A stretch of 64,000 bases of DNA from Streptomyces sp. NBC_01241 (GTDB lineage Bacteria; Actinomycetota; Actinomycetes; Streptomycetales; Streptomycetaceae), in assembly GCF_041435435.1 (NCBI RefSeq), contig NZ_CP108494.1:1-64000 (forward strand). The letters are read 5' to 3'. The first letter of the stretch is position 1. Every line of letters begins with the position of its first letter. This document shows, piece by piece, positions 18,331 through 26,452 of this stretch. The position numbers and the translations under genes are program-made. The notes under the pieces were generated by a model. That model searched no databases. It was given only the letters and a program-made list of their open reading frames with translations, and was not told the DNA's origin.

Positions 18331-20730
18331 TCAGCCGCACGCCCGGGGCCATTTGTCCCGCAGCCACGCCAGGTCGGTCTCGGCGCGGGTACGGGTCGCC
18401 TGTTCACGGGTGAAGACGGCGTCCGTCTTGGTCAGGACCAGAACGTAGGGGCGTCCCTGGCGCCGGGTGGTGTGGGAGACGGGCAGGCCGGCCTGGTCGA
18501 TGCGGCTGTGGAGGTGGCGGCGTCCGTCCTTCGCGAGCGGCCACTCCATGACGTGGCGGGTACGGGAGGTGAGGAAGGCGTCCAAGTCGGGGCAGAGTCC
18601 GCAGCCAGTCCGGCATGTCCCGGCCGGGGTGAGGGACCAGTCGTCGGCCGCGCGTACGGGGCGGGTGAGGGCCGCGGCGAGCCGGTCCTCGCAGTGGTCG
18701 GCGAGGGTCTGGAAGGCGCGGGCGGCGGGTGCGCCGTCGCGTATGGTCGTCGGCTGGCGGGCCGCGGTGCGCAGGGCGGGGAGCAGGCATTCCAGGGCGG
18801 TGTCCGGCAGGCCGCGCAGCGTGGCGGCGATGGTGTCGGCGGTCTCGGGCCCTGCCGCCTGCAGGACGCGGGCCAGTGATGCGCCGAGCCCCTCCATGCC
18901 TGTGCGGCGCTCCGTCTCGCGGCCTACGCCGAGCCAGCTGGTGAGCTGCTGCTCGACTGCTTGCCAGGCACCCTCGGCCAGCGGCGAGGCCATCGCGTCC
19001 CCATCGCCGTCGACGGCCCGCAGCGCGGTGCACAGGCCGGGCAGCGATTCGAGCCACGCCGCGCGGCCGGCCCCGGTGTACGCGCCAACCGTGCCGAACC
19101 AGCTGCTGACGGCCCCGCGGGCCCACGTCCGTCCGTACCGCGCGGCCGCTGCCGCGAGACCCGGGGCGTGCCGCTAACCCAAGGCCTCCACTCCAAAAGG
19201 CGCGAGGAGCATCGTGGCAGTGTCCGCTTCCCGCAGTCCCACCGCGACGGGCAGGGCGGCGGCGAAGAGCGCCGCGGCCGCCTCGCCCGAACCGTGGTGC
19301 TTCCAGAACGGGGCGAGCGACTGGGCGAGCGTGCGCGCCCGGTCGAGGTCCCCGGCATCCAGGTGGCCCTGAAGTTCCCGCAGTGCGCCCTCGGAGCCGG
19401 CCTCGGCGCGGGCCGTGAACGAGCGCTGCCGGGGCCACAGGACCACGGCGGCCCGCCGGTACCAGCGGTCGAGGGTGTTGCCGTAGTTGCCCATGTAGCC
19501 CTCGTACTCGGACTGGTAGGGCGTCAGGTCCTTGTTCTCGGTGGTGGCGCACACCTCGGCGTACGCGACGGGCAGGTTGATCTGCTCGCCGCCGGTGCCG
19601 TCCGGGCGGGTCCACCAGCTTAGCGTGATCTCGTCGTCGATCAGCTCGTTCAGTTCGTAGCTGGAGAAGTCGCCGCTGCGGCTGCGCTCGGCACCGGGTT
19701 CCCCGTCGGGGTCCAGGAGACATTCACCCTCGCACTCCTCGTCCTCGCAGTCGCCGTAGTGCTCGACCTCGCCGTAGTAGTCGTAGCGGTCGTACGGCGC
19801 ATGCGCGTCCCAGGTCTCCTTCACCTCGGCCAACGCGAGGACCGCTTCGCAGTCCGTCTCTGCGGCGGCCTGGCGGAGCAGGGCGGTGCGGGTGGCGTCG
19901 GCTCCCTTGAGGCGGTCCCAGTCCAGGCCGCGCTGGGTGTACTCATGGTCGAGGAGGTACACGAGGCGGTTCGGGGGCGCGGCCTTCTGGCGGCCGTAGG
20001 CGTAGCGCTCTTCGGCCGGCTCGGTGAAGTGTTCGGTCAGGCAGTGGGCCAGATCGGCGACCGAGTCCCCGTCGTCCTCGCCAGCCGGGCGGATGCGTTC
20101 GGCGAGGAGGTTCATGGTGAGGGTGACGCGGTAGCCGGACTTGACGGGCTTGACCTCGTGCAGGCAGTCCGCGTAGAAGGCGGCGAAGGTCAGCTTCTCC
20201 CGGGACGCCTGATGGACGACGCTGCGGCCGGCGTGCGAGACGACGAGTTCGCCGCCGGTGTGGTGCGAGGGCAGCGAGACGACCAGGGTGCCCACCATGG
20301 AGTCGTCCTTCTCGGAGTCCTGGTGCGGCAGGAAGAACTGGCCCTTGCCGTAGACGAGCAGTGCGTGCGGCTCGGCACGTAGGACGACGGTGGGCGGCAG
20401 ACCGAGCGCGGTGCGGACACCGTCGAGGACGCCGTCCAGGGTGCGGTCCCAGTCGGTGCCGCCGAGCGTGATGCGGTCCGGGGTGATCTCCCAGGTGTCG
20501 CGGACGCTGGTGTCGGACAGGGTCTGCTCGCCGCGGCCGAAGGATGCCTGCCGGGCCTGCGCGATCAGTTTCTTGGTGACCGGGGCACGCAGCGGCAGCG
20601 GCAGTTCCCCCACCCCGTCGACCTCGATGCTCAGCGCGCGGGCCGACATCTCGATACGGGTGCTGAAGTCCCCGCGCCGCTGTGCGTCGCCGAGCAGCTC
20701 CGCCAGCTGCTTCCGCGCTCCGTGTCCCAT
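18331..20730 (-). pseudogene. large 2OG-Fe(II) oxygenase-like protein with one internal amber codon
   Basis: A single frame runs from 20730 to 18331 except for one TAG at 19174-19176. The first 518 residues include a 2-oxoglutarate/Fe(II) dioxygenase core: FFLPHQDSEKDDSMVGTLVV supplies an HxD motif, with GGELVVSHAG and a later SGYRVTLTMNLL. The remaining C-terminal part (about 280 residues: SWFGTVGAYTGAGRAAWLES, TCRTGCGLCPDLDAFLTSRT) is in the same frame. CAG to TAG would explain the stop. It is therefore an 800-residue gene broken by one mutation, or a protein made by readthrough. Its substrate is unknown. It lies alone between helicase and transposon sequences. Confidence 0.6.
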
Positions 20731-20821
20731 ACTGTTTCGTCCCCAGGGGTGCAGCGTGCCGTATGGCCTGTCCCGGAAACCCTAACGCCGCGGGCAGTCC
20801 TTGTTCCCGGGCTGTTGGTCA

Positions 20822-20936
20822 TGCGGCGAGGGCGAGTATGTCGCGGTAGCGGATGGTGTGAACCGTAGGTGATCGCGTTGCTGGTGGTAGCGCCAGTAGG
20901 CGTCGAAGTCGCTGTCCACGGAGAGTGGGACGTCCG
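20822..20936 (-). pseudogene. possible transposase C-terminal scrap
   Basis: Minus-strand reading gives DSDFDAYWRYHQQRDHLRF, which resembles the tail of some actinomycete transposases, then loses frame. It is too short to classify. The rest of 20937-21415 shows no gene I can support; it should contain the left end of the following transposon. Confidence 0.25.
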
Positions 20937-21415
20937 GGTGAGCGGAGAGTTGATCTCCTTGTGTGCGGACAGCTCATCTCCTTGTCCGGTATGACTTTTC
21001 ATCCCTCGGACGGCGGTCAGTTGGACGGGGTGAGAGGCTGGACGCCCTGACCGCGGCCACCACAGACATCAACAGCCTCACCACCCGACGCCACCGCACC
21101 CGCCGCTCCCCCGCACGTACCCACACATGACCACGTGCCCATAGACGTGCCTGCACCCGGCCGAACCGTCCGAGCAGCACGCCCCGTACCTGGGTCAGTG
21201 ACACCGGATACGCACCCCGGCCACAAGACGCGGGCGTCGGCGTCCGTGCAGAGCACCAGATCAACCATGCTGGGCGCCACGTGGAGGCACATCTGTACCG
21301 GATGACCATGGCTGCTGTCAGTCTTATGCCGATTCACGTCAGTAGGGTGCCGAAGGGCTGCGATACCTGGGGCCTGGAGGGCAGTTCATGCCGTCCGGTT
21401 CTCGTGGGAAGGGCC

Positions 21416-22588
21416 ATGATGCAGGGAAGGCGTGATGGTGATCGCGAAAGCGGTCCGGTGGCCGTGTTCCCGCCAGCGTCGGGCCGGGCGGCGGCAATGC
21501 CCCGACTGCTGGACCTCGACAGCCGCGGTGAGCTGAGCGCCGCGCATGTGCGCCTGGTGGCAAAGGCGTTGGGGAAGTCGGAGCGGACAGTGTGGCGGTG
21601 GCTGGCCGCTGCCCGCGAGGATCACCGCCTCGCACGGGTGGAGGCGCCCCATTTCACGGTCACCACGGAAGTCCGGCGGCTGCTGGCGCTGTGGGGCGGT
21701 AACGCCTCCCGAGTCCACGCCGAGCTGGTACAGCGGGCGGCCGACGATCCGAACGCTCCCGCGGTGCCCTCGCTCTCCACGTTGCACCGGGCGATCCGCC
21801 GGGACCTGACCCGCGGCGAGCGGGCCGGGCTGAAGAGCGGGGAAGCCGCCCGCCGTGCTCACGACGTGTTCGGGCAGCGCCCGCCGACGCACCGCAATGC
21901 GGTGTGGGAGGGCGACCACAAGCACGTGCCTGTCGAAGTCGATGTAGAAGGCGAGCTGGCCACACCGTGGGTGACCTGGTTCATCGACTGCGTCACCAAG
22001 GCGATCACCGGGGCCGCGGTCACCGCGCACGCTCCGAGCCGGGACGCGGTGCTGGCGTCCCTGCGGATCGCGATCACCCGCAGCGAGCCGTTCGGTCCGG
22101 TGGGCGGGCTGCCGGGTCAGATCCGGGTCGATCGCGGCAAGGAGTTCCTGTGTGCGACGGTCACCGCGGCGATGGGTGCGCTCGCCGTTCCCGTGACCGA
22201 TCTGCCTGCCTATACCCCGCACTTGAAGGGCTCGATCGAGGCGTTGAACGACGCGGTGGAGGAGATGTTCCTCGTCTCCCTCCCCCGCTACACCGGCCGT
22301 CAGAAACTCACCGGTGGCCGGCTCGCCGACCCCGACGCCCCGCCTCTGACGTATGAGGCGTTCGTGGGGCTGCTGCTGGACTGGGTGACCTGGTGGAACA
22401 CCCGCCACCACCCGTCCGCGTTGAACGGCAAGACGCCAGTCGAGGCGTGGCAGGCCGACGCGACACCGCTCACGGATGTGTCCCCAGGGCAGCTGGCGAC
22501 GTTCGCCCTGGAGGACGACGGCCGTACGTACACGATCAGCACCAGCGGGGTGCGGTGGCGCCGCCGGGACTACCTCGCCCCTGGATGA
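21416..22588 (+). CDS. TniA-like/Mu-type DDE transposase
   Basis: 390 residues from an ATG with GGGAAGGG upstream. The N-terminal HTH is LSAAHVRLVAKALGKSERTV. The integrase core shows the three acidic positions in context: WEGDHKHVPVEV (D), IRVDRGKEFL (D) and PHLKGSIEALNDAVE (E). The C-terminus has the WWNTRHHPSALNGKTPVEAW stretch usual in rve transposases, followed by the start of a Mu-type C-terminal barrel. It should cut and join transposon ends with the ATPase encoded downstream. The stop overlaps the next start (ATGA), indicating translational coupling. Confidence 0.85.
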   Translation: MMQGRRDGDRESGPVAVFPPASGRAAAMPRLLDLDSRGELSAAHVRLVAKALGKSERTVWRWLAAAREDHRLARVEAPHFTVTTEVRRLLALWGGNASRVHAELVQRAADDPNAPAVPSLSTLHRAIRRDLTRGERAGLKSGEAARRAHDVFGQRPPTHRNAVWEGDHKHVPVEVDVEGELATPWVTWFIDCVTKAITGAAVTAHAPSRDAVLASLRIAITRSEPFGPVGGLPGQIRVDRGKEFLCATVTAAMGALAVPVTDLPAYTPHLKGSIEALNDAVEEMFLVSLPRYTGRQKLTGGRLADPDAPPLTYEAFVGLLLDWVTWWNTRHHPSALNGKTPVEAWQADATPLTDVSPGQLATFALEDDGRTYTISTSGVRWRRRDYLAPG

Positions 22589-23010
22589 ACGGCCGTACCG
22601 GCACCAAGGTCTCGGTACGGCACCTGCCCCATCACGACGACACCATCGAAGTCTTCGACGCCACGACCGGCCGCCACCTCGGATCGGCGTTCCTGGCCGC
22701 TGCGGCGAGCCGGGAGCAGATCCGCTCCGTCCAGGCAGCACGGACCGCGGCCGCCCGGCGGCTCAAGGCCGATCTGAAGGCCGCGGAGAAACTGCGCCGC
22801 CAGCGCTTCGAAGCCTCCACCACCGCCGCCCCGCCCAGGCCTCTCACCTCCCCGACCTCCGCGCAGGCCGAAGAGGAACTGGGCGCAGCAGCGCAGACGG
22901 ACCGCCGCGCGCTGGCCCGCCCCGGTCTCGTTCCGCACGGCCCCGCGCCCGATACCTGGGCCCGCCCGAAGCCCCCGCGCACACCTACTCCTGATGAGGA
23001 CCAAGGCTGA
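22585..23010 (+). CDS. small transposon protein between transposase and ATPase
   Basis: 141 residues beginning MNGRTGTKVSVRHLPHHDDT. Residues 10-30 (IEVFDATTGRHLGSAFLA) resemble the end of a Mu-transposase C-terminal barrel. A strongly helical basic segment follows (ARTAAARRLKADLKAAEKLR) and then a proline-rich tail. It overlaps the transposase stop by four bases and the ATPase start by one. It may be a split-off C-terminal domain of the transposase, as its content continues what TniA/TnsB proteins carry in one chain. That would be unusual and is an inference. Confidence 0.6.
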   Translation: MNGRTGTKVSVRHLPHHDDTIEVFDATTGRHLGSAFLAAAASREQIRSVQAARTAAARRLKADLKAAEKLRRQRFEASTTAAPPRPLTSPTSAQAEEELGAAAQTDRRALARPGLVPHGPAPDTWARPKPPRTPTPDEDQG

Positions 23011-23786
23011 TGATCGCTGATCTGGACTACGGGCTGCTGCCCGACGAGAGCGAAGACCACTTCCTGGGCCTGGAGCAGGGGCAGTTGGTCGGCACCGACA
23101 CGCTGCTGACCACGCGGGACAACATCGAGGCCGTCATCGAGGCGAAAGCCATGATGTGCGTCTACGGGCCGGCCGGATCCGGCAAGACGATGTCGGTGAA
23201 CTCAGCACTGCGGCATCTCGCCCCGGACATCACCCATCGCCTGGAGCTGCGGGCCGGACCGACTCCCCGGGACATCCGCCACGGTCTCTTCCAGGCGCTG
23301 GGGCTGCCGGGTGAGCCGCCGGCCCGCCCGATCGAGTTCGACACCCTCCTCAAGGAGGCGCTCGCCGAGGAGTTCCGGGTCCTGGTCTGTGACGAGGCGC
23401 AGTGGATGAAGAAGACCGGGTTCGAGTTCTGGCGCCATCTGTGGGACGACAAACGCACCAACATCGCGGTGATCTTCGCCGGGGGCGACGGCTGCTACAA
23501 GGTCCTGCGCCGTGAGCCGATGCTGGCCTCCCGGATCTTCATCTGGCAGGAGTTCACCCGGATGTCCAAGGACGAAGTGAGGGAGACGATCCCCGCCTTC
23601 CACCCCGTCTGGGCGAACGTGGACACCGTGTTGATCGACGCGATCGACAAGCAGGCCGCCCACGGCAGCTTCCGCAACTGGGCCAACATCACCACCCACA
23701 TCCTCGCCGGCATGAAGAAACTGAACCTCATAGAGGTCGACGAAGACCTCGTGCGCTGGGTCTACAGCAAAATCGGCGGCATGTAG
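23010..23786 (+). CDS. TniB/TnsC-like AAA ATPase
   Basis: 258 residues. Walker A is GPAGSGKT (about residue 51), Walker B is FRVLVCDEAQWMKK, and a sensor-like region IAVIFAGGDGC follows. In Tn402/Tn5053 and Tn7 relatives this ATPase activates the transposase and helps choose the target. It starts on the ATG that shares one base with the preceding stop (TGATG), and its own stop shares one base with the next GTG. It is intact and full length for the family. Confidence 0.85.
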   Translation: MIADLDYGLLPDESEDHFLGLEQGQLVGTDTLLTTRDNIEAVIEAKAMMCVYGPAGSGKTMSVNSALRHLAPDITHRLELRAGPTPRDIRHGLFQALGLPGEPPARPIEFDTLLKEALAEEFRVLVCDEAQWMKKTGFEFWRHLWDDKRTNIAVIFAGGDGCYKVLRREPMLASRIFIWQEFTRMSKDEVRETIPAFHPVWANVDTVLIDAIDKQAAHGSFRNWANITTHILAGMKKLNLIEVDEDLVRWVYSKIGGM

Positions 23787-24590
23787 TGACCATCGGCGGC
23801 CCACCACCGGTCACCGTCATCCACGACAAGGACGACCACCCCGCATGGACGGCCGCCGCGCATACCGCACACGAACCCGTCCTGGGTCGTCTGACCGTCG
23901 ACCCCAGCCCCGCCAACGGAGCACCCGCCGCCCTCGCCCACGACCTCCTCTACGCCCTGGGCAAACGACTCCCCCAAGACGGAGAAACGTACGGGACATG
24001 GGCCGACTCCCAGCGCCCCGCCTGGGACGCCGTCGCCACCTGGATACTCACCCACCGCACCGGGCACCTCATCGTCTGCCGCACCGACCGCCTCACCACC
24101 ACCCGATTCAGACAACTGCTGACCCTGCGGGAACGGTGCGGTATCCGCCTCACCCTCCTCTGGCACCGACCGGCCGGCCTGGCCCTGAGAACGCTCCTCG
24201 AAGAAACCCCGCACCACATCATCGAGACCCTCCCCCAGGCCCGTATCGCTCTTGACCGGACAGACCCCTCACTGACCGGCACGCGAAACATCGGACAGCA
24301 GCGGCACATCGAACCAACCCCTCGCCAGGACGACGGGCAGTGGATCAGCCCTCAGACGCCGCCCGCCGGCATGGTCATAGACCGTCCCGCACGCGCCCGG
24401 TGCCAAAGCGCACCCGAGCTCGCCTCCACAACGAGCGGCGCACCGTCCGCGCGAGGGCGTGACCACACACCAGCAGACGTTCTCGCCGCACGGCTGACCA
24501 CGGTGGCACACCCCCTGCACGCCACAGCGCTGACCATCCACGCGGTCACCGGGGCAGACATCGTGGCCTCCCCCAAGGTGAAGGTCAACC
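23786..24590 (+). CDS. fourth transposon gene, unknown, probably 3'-truncated
   Basis: A GTG start overlaps the ATPase stop. The first 265 residues look like real protein, for example GHLIVCRTDRLTTTRFRQLL and LTLLWHRPAGLALRTLLEET. They end with PLHATALTIHAVTGADIVAS near 24,570. Beyond about 24,590 the same frame continues without a stop to 25213, but the composition becomes cysteine-, serine- and histidine-rich and unlike a gene. I take this as a junction with foreign sequence. Position suggests a targeting or accessory role like TniQ, but no TniQ motif is seen. Confidence 0.5.
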
Positions 24591-24610
24591 AGGGGTCCTG
24601 TTCGGCTCGG

Positions 24611-24877
24611 TCATATGGTCTCCCACTCGCTCGGGGGCTGAGTGATCAGTCGAGGACGCCGATCTGTCGATGGGCCTCGATGTCTCATCTGGCCGTGGAC
24701 GCGGGTTGTGTCTCTCGGAGGGTTCAGGAGGGCCTCGATCTGTCTTGCTGTGGCCTCGGTGGTCGTGCTGAGCCATGTGCGGCTGGTGCCTCGGAGGGGC
24801 GCCTGCACCGGGAAGCAGCGGTGGAATTCGGCGATGGCCTGTGTGACGACGTGGAGGTCGTCGCTGTGCCTACACAT
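24611..24877 (-). CDS. small ORF downstream of the 80-bp repeat
   Basis: An ATG within the repeat opens MCRHSDDLHVVTQAIAEFHR followed by CFPVQAPLRGTSRTWLSTTT and EATARQIEALLNPPRD, which looks protein-like for about 65 residues. There is no recognised family and no clear ribosome site. The matching ATG in copy 1 of the repeat (9111-9190) opens a different, frame-broken sequence. The remainder of 24,948-25,142 shows nothing I can support. Confidence 0.25.
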   Translation of the reverse strand: MCRHSDDLHVVTQAIAEFHRCFPVQAPLRGTSRTWLSTTTEATARQIEALLNPPRDTTRVHGQMRHRGPSTDRRPRLITQPPSEWETI

Positions 24878-24947
24878 GACCGAGACAGAGCCGTACACGC
24901 CTACAGAAAAGCGGGACTGCCTACACCTCACAGAGACAGGACACCCG
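24868..24947. repeat. 80-bp repeat, copy 2, with spaced GCCTACA motifs
   Basis: GCCTACA occurs at 24868, 24899 and 24919, with the same 31- and 20-bp spacing as copy 1 at 9111-9190. It lies about 280 bp beyond the truncated fourth transposon gene, so it may be that transposon's right end. Confidence 0.7.
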
Positions 24948-25142
24948 TCCCCAACTCTCAGCACCCACCCCCTGCCAGCACAGCCCTGACCAGCAACAAC
25001 ACACCCATGCTGTACCGACCGGCAACAAACCGACCCGCATCATCACCAAAAACGTCAGCACGAAATCGGCAACTGTGTCACCACCCGAACTACTCACCGC
25101 GACCATCTGAACAGCACAAACACCGCAGCTACCGCACTGACA

Positions 25143-25510
25143 TCACAATGCCGAACCACCACCGCCAAAAAATCGCAGATCATCAGGCAGTTTCCGCAGG
25201 GGAAGAAGCATGAGCGTCAGGCATTCGGGGTCGTGGTAGTGCTCGATCAGCAGCTGCTCGGCCGGTCCACGTCGCCGCCCGCGGTCTCCAGGACGGCACG
25301 CACCGCCGTGAGGGAAAGCCGGTCGTGGAAGATCCAGTGCTTGTCGCCGAGCAGCTGGTAGAAGGCATCGACGGTGTCCGCCAACTCACGCATCTGCGTC
25401 TCGATCGACGCTGCTTGTTCCCGGCCGGCCTTCCCGAGCAGACGCAGCAACTTCAGCTGCCGGTCCAGTTCGAGGAATGAGGGAAGATCGCGAGCTGATT
25501 CGTAGGACAT
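25143..25510 (-). pseudogene. unknown small protein, frameshifted
   Basis: Starts MSYESARDLPSFLELDRQLK and continues DTVDAFYQLLGDKHWIFHDR and LTAVRAVLETAGGDVDR. After a frameshift near 25,255 it continues EQLLIEHYHDPECLTLMLLP to a stop at 25143. The two frames read as one natural helical protein of about 120 residues. The family is not recognised; it neighbours telomere-gene remnants. Confidence 0.45.
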
Positions 25511-25557
25511 GCGGCCGATCGGGGTGTGCACCATGACCGCGTTTGGGAAAGCGCTGG

Positions 25558-25884
25558 TCAGCCGGTCGGCGGCCTTCTGCCCGCGGTGGGAGGAGCCGTT
25601 TCCACGGTGATCCCGCCGGTCTCGGCGGCCTGCTTTCGGCGGCGCTTGCGGACCTGGGACTGCCGACGCGAGCGTACGGCGGCGTTGATCTTGTCGGCGA
25701 TGGCCTTGGGCGGGTGCTTGCGGTCGCCTTTGAGGTAGCGCTCCACCGACCGCTGGCTGACCCCGAGTTCCTGGGCGACGGCCCGCGTGCTCTTGAGTTG
25801 CTTTATCAGGTAGCCTATCTGGCCCTTGAGGGTCTTGGACGGTTCCTTCGTGAACGTCTCCTGGCCGGCGCTGCCGGCGTCCAC
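25558..25884 (-). pseudogene. truncated second copy of tpg
   Basis: The N-terminal 95 residues closely match the intact Tpg at 11439: TFTKEPSKTLKGQIGYLIKQ and RAVAQELGVSQRSVERYLKG, then RQSQVRKRRRKQAAETGGIT. Similarity ends after GGITVETAP and the conserved C-terminal half is absent. It is oriented opposite to the intact tap-tpg pair. The truncated protein would keep DNA binding but lack most of the terminal-protein body. Confidence 0.8.
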
Positions 25885-25886
25885 GG

Positions 25887-26132
25887 CTCTACTCGCCTTC
25901 GTCGAACTTGGCGTCGTGGCCGTCGCCCTTGATGGACGCCTTCGACCTTGGCCAGGCCCGGCGTGGGACCGAGGCGGAAGGCGCCCGGGATCGGCTTGCC
26001 GGAGGCGCTGTAGGGCAGGAAGTTAAGCGGGGAGGGGCCGGGGCTCGGGTAGACGACGCAGTCGGACAGCACCGCGAGCGGGAACAGGCCGGTGAACTCC
26101 GCCATCTTGAACATCTTGCGATGCATGTTCAC
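25887..26132 (-). pseudogene. truncated second copy of tap (C-terminus only)
   Basis: Minus-strand frame from 26132 gives MNMHRKMFKMAEFTGLFPLA and VLSDCVVYPSPGPSPLNFLP, matching residues 600-670 of the intact Tap. An internal deletion removes the segment corresponding to QSMLWAVDLMEQGYNPARH and shifts the frame. The final IKGDGHDAKFDEGE and TAG follow just before the tpg remnant. Gene order tap-tpg is preserved, inverted relative to 9336-11999. Confidence 0.8.
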
Positions 26133-26400
26133 CCGCGCCTTACTGATGACAACTGACGGGCCTCGCCCCGTTCCTCTTCGCCAGCCGGGAGGTCAAGTGT
26201 CAGGGGCAGCACCGTCGAGATCGTCTCCATGACCGTCTGGCGGGCCACGCCGTGCCGAGACGGCCAGGAACCTCGGCAGCCTGTCGCCCACCCGGTGAGA
26301 TCGCGGCGGATCGCCTCGAACAGCTGGTTCACCGTCTCCGCCGAGCCTGGCCTGTATTCGCCTGCGGATCACCATCGGCAGAGCCGGGCGCAACATGTCC
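26129..26400 (-). pseudogene. transposase N-terminal scrap (IstA-like helix-turn-helix)
   Basis: Two frames together read TVNQLFEAIRRDLTGWATGC and SRHGVARQTVMETISTVLP, resembling the N-terminal HTH of IS21-type transposases. Frames are broken and nothing follows. It lies between the tap remnant and the biosynthetic cluster. Confidence 0.3.
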
Positions 26401-26426
26401 CAGAGGTTTCAACCCTCTGGGACATG
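26394..26426. terminator. stem-loop at the left edge of the biosynthetic cluster
   Basis: A perfect 13-bp stem (CATGTCCCAGAGG at 26394-26406, its complement at 26414-26426) with a 7-nt loop. It lies 27 bp beyond the stop of the last gene of the PKS/halogenase operon. There is no T-run. Confidence 0.6.
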
Positions 26427-26452
26427 CTGCTGGGGGATGATGCGCCCGGGCG

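Larger units (their letters stand above)
21416..24590 (+). mobile_element. TniA/TniB-type (Mu-like) transposon core
   Basis: Four overlapping genes on one strand encode an rve-domain transposase, a small basic protein, an AAA ATPase and a fourth protein. The order transposase-ATPase-accessory matches Tn402/Tn5053/Tn552-style elements. Terminal repeats could not be defined; the repeat at 24868-24947 is a candidate right end. The fourth gene appears cut at about 24,580. Confidence 0.6.

Noticed and set aside
21121..21157. Possible left transposon end resembling the 80-bp repeats
   Set aside because: CACATGACC, CCATAGA and GCCTGCACC occur, but with different spacing and in direct rather than inverted orientation.
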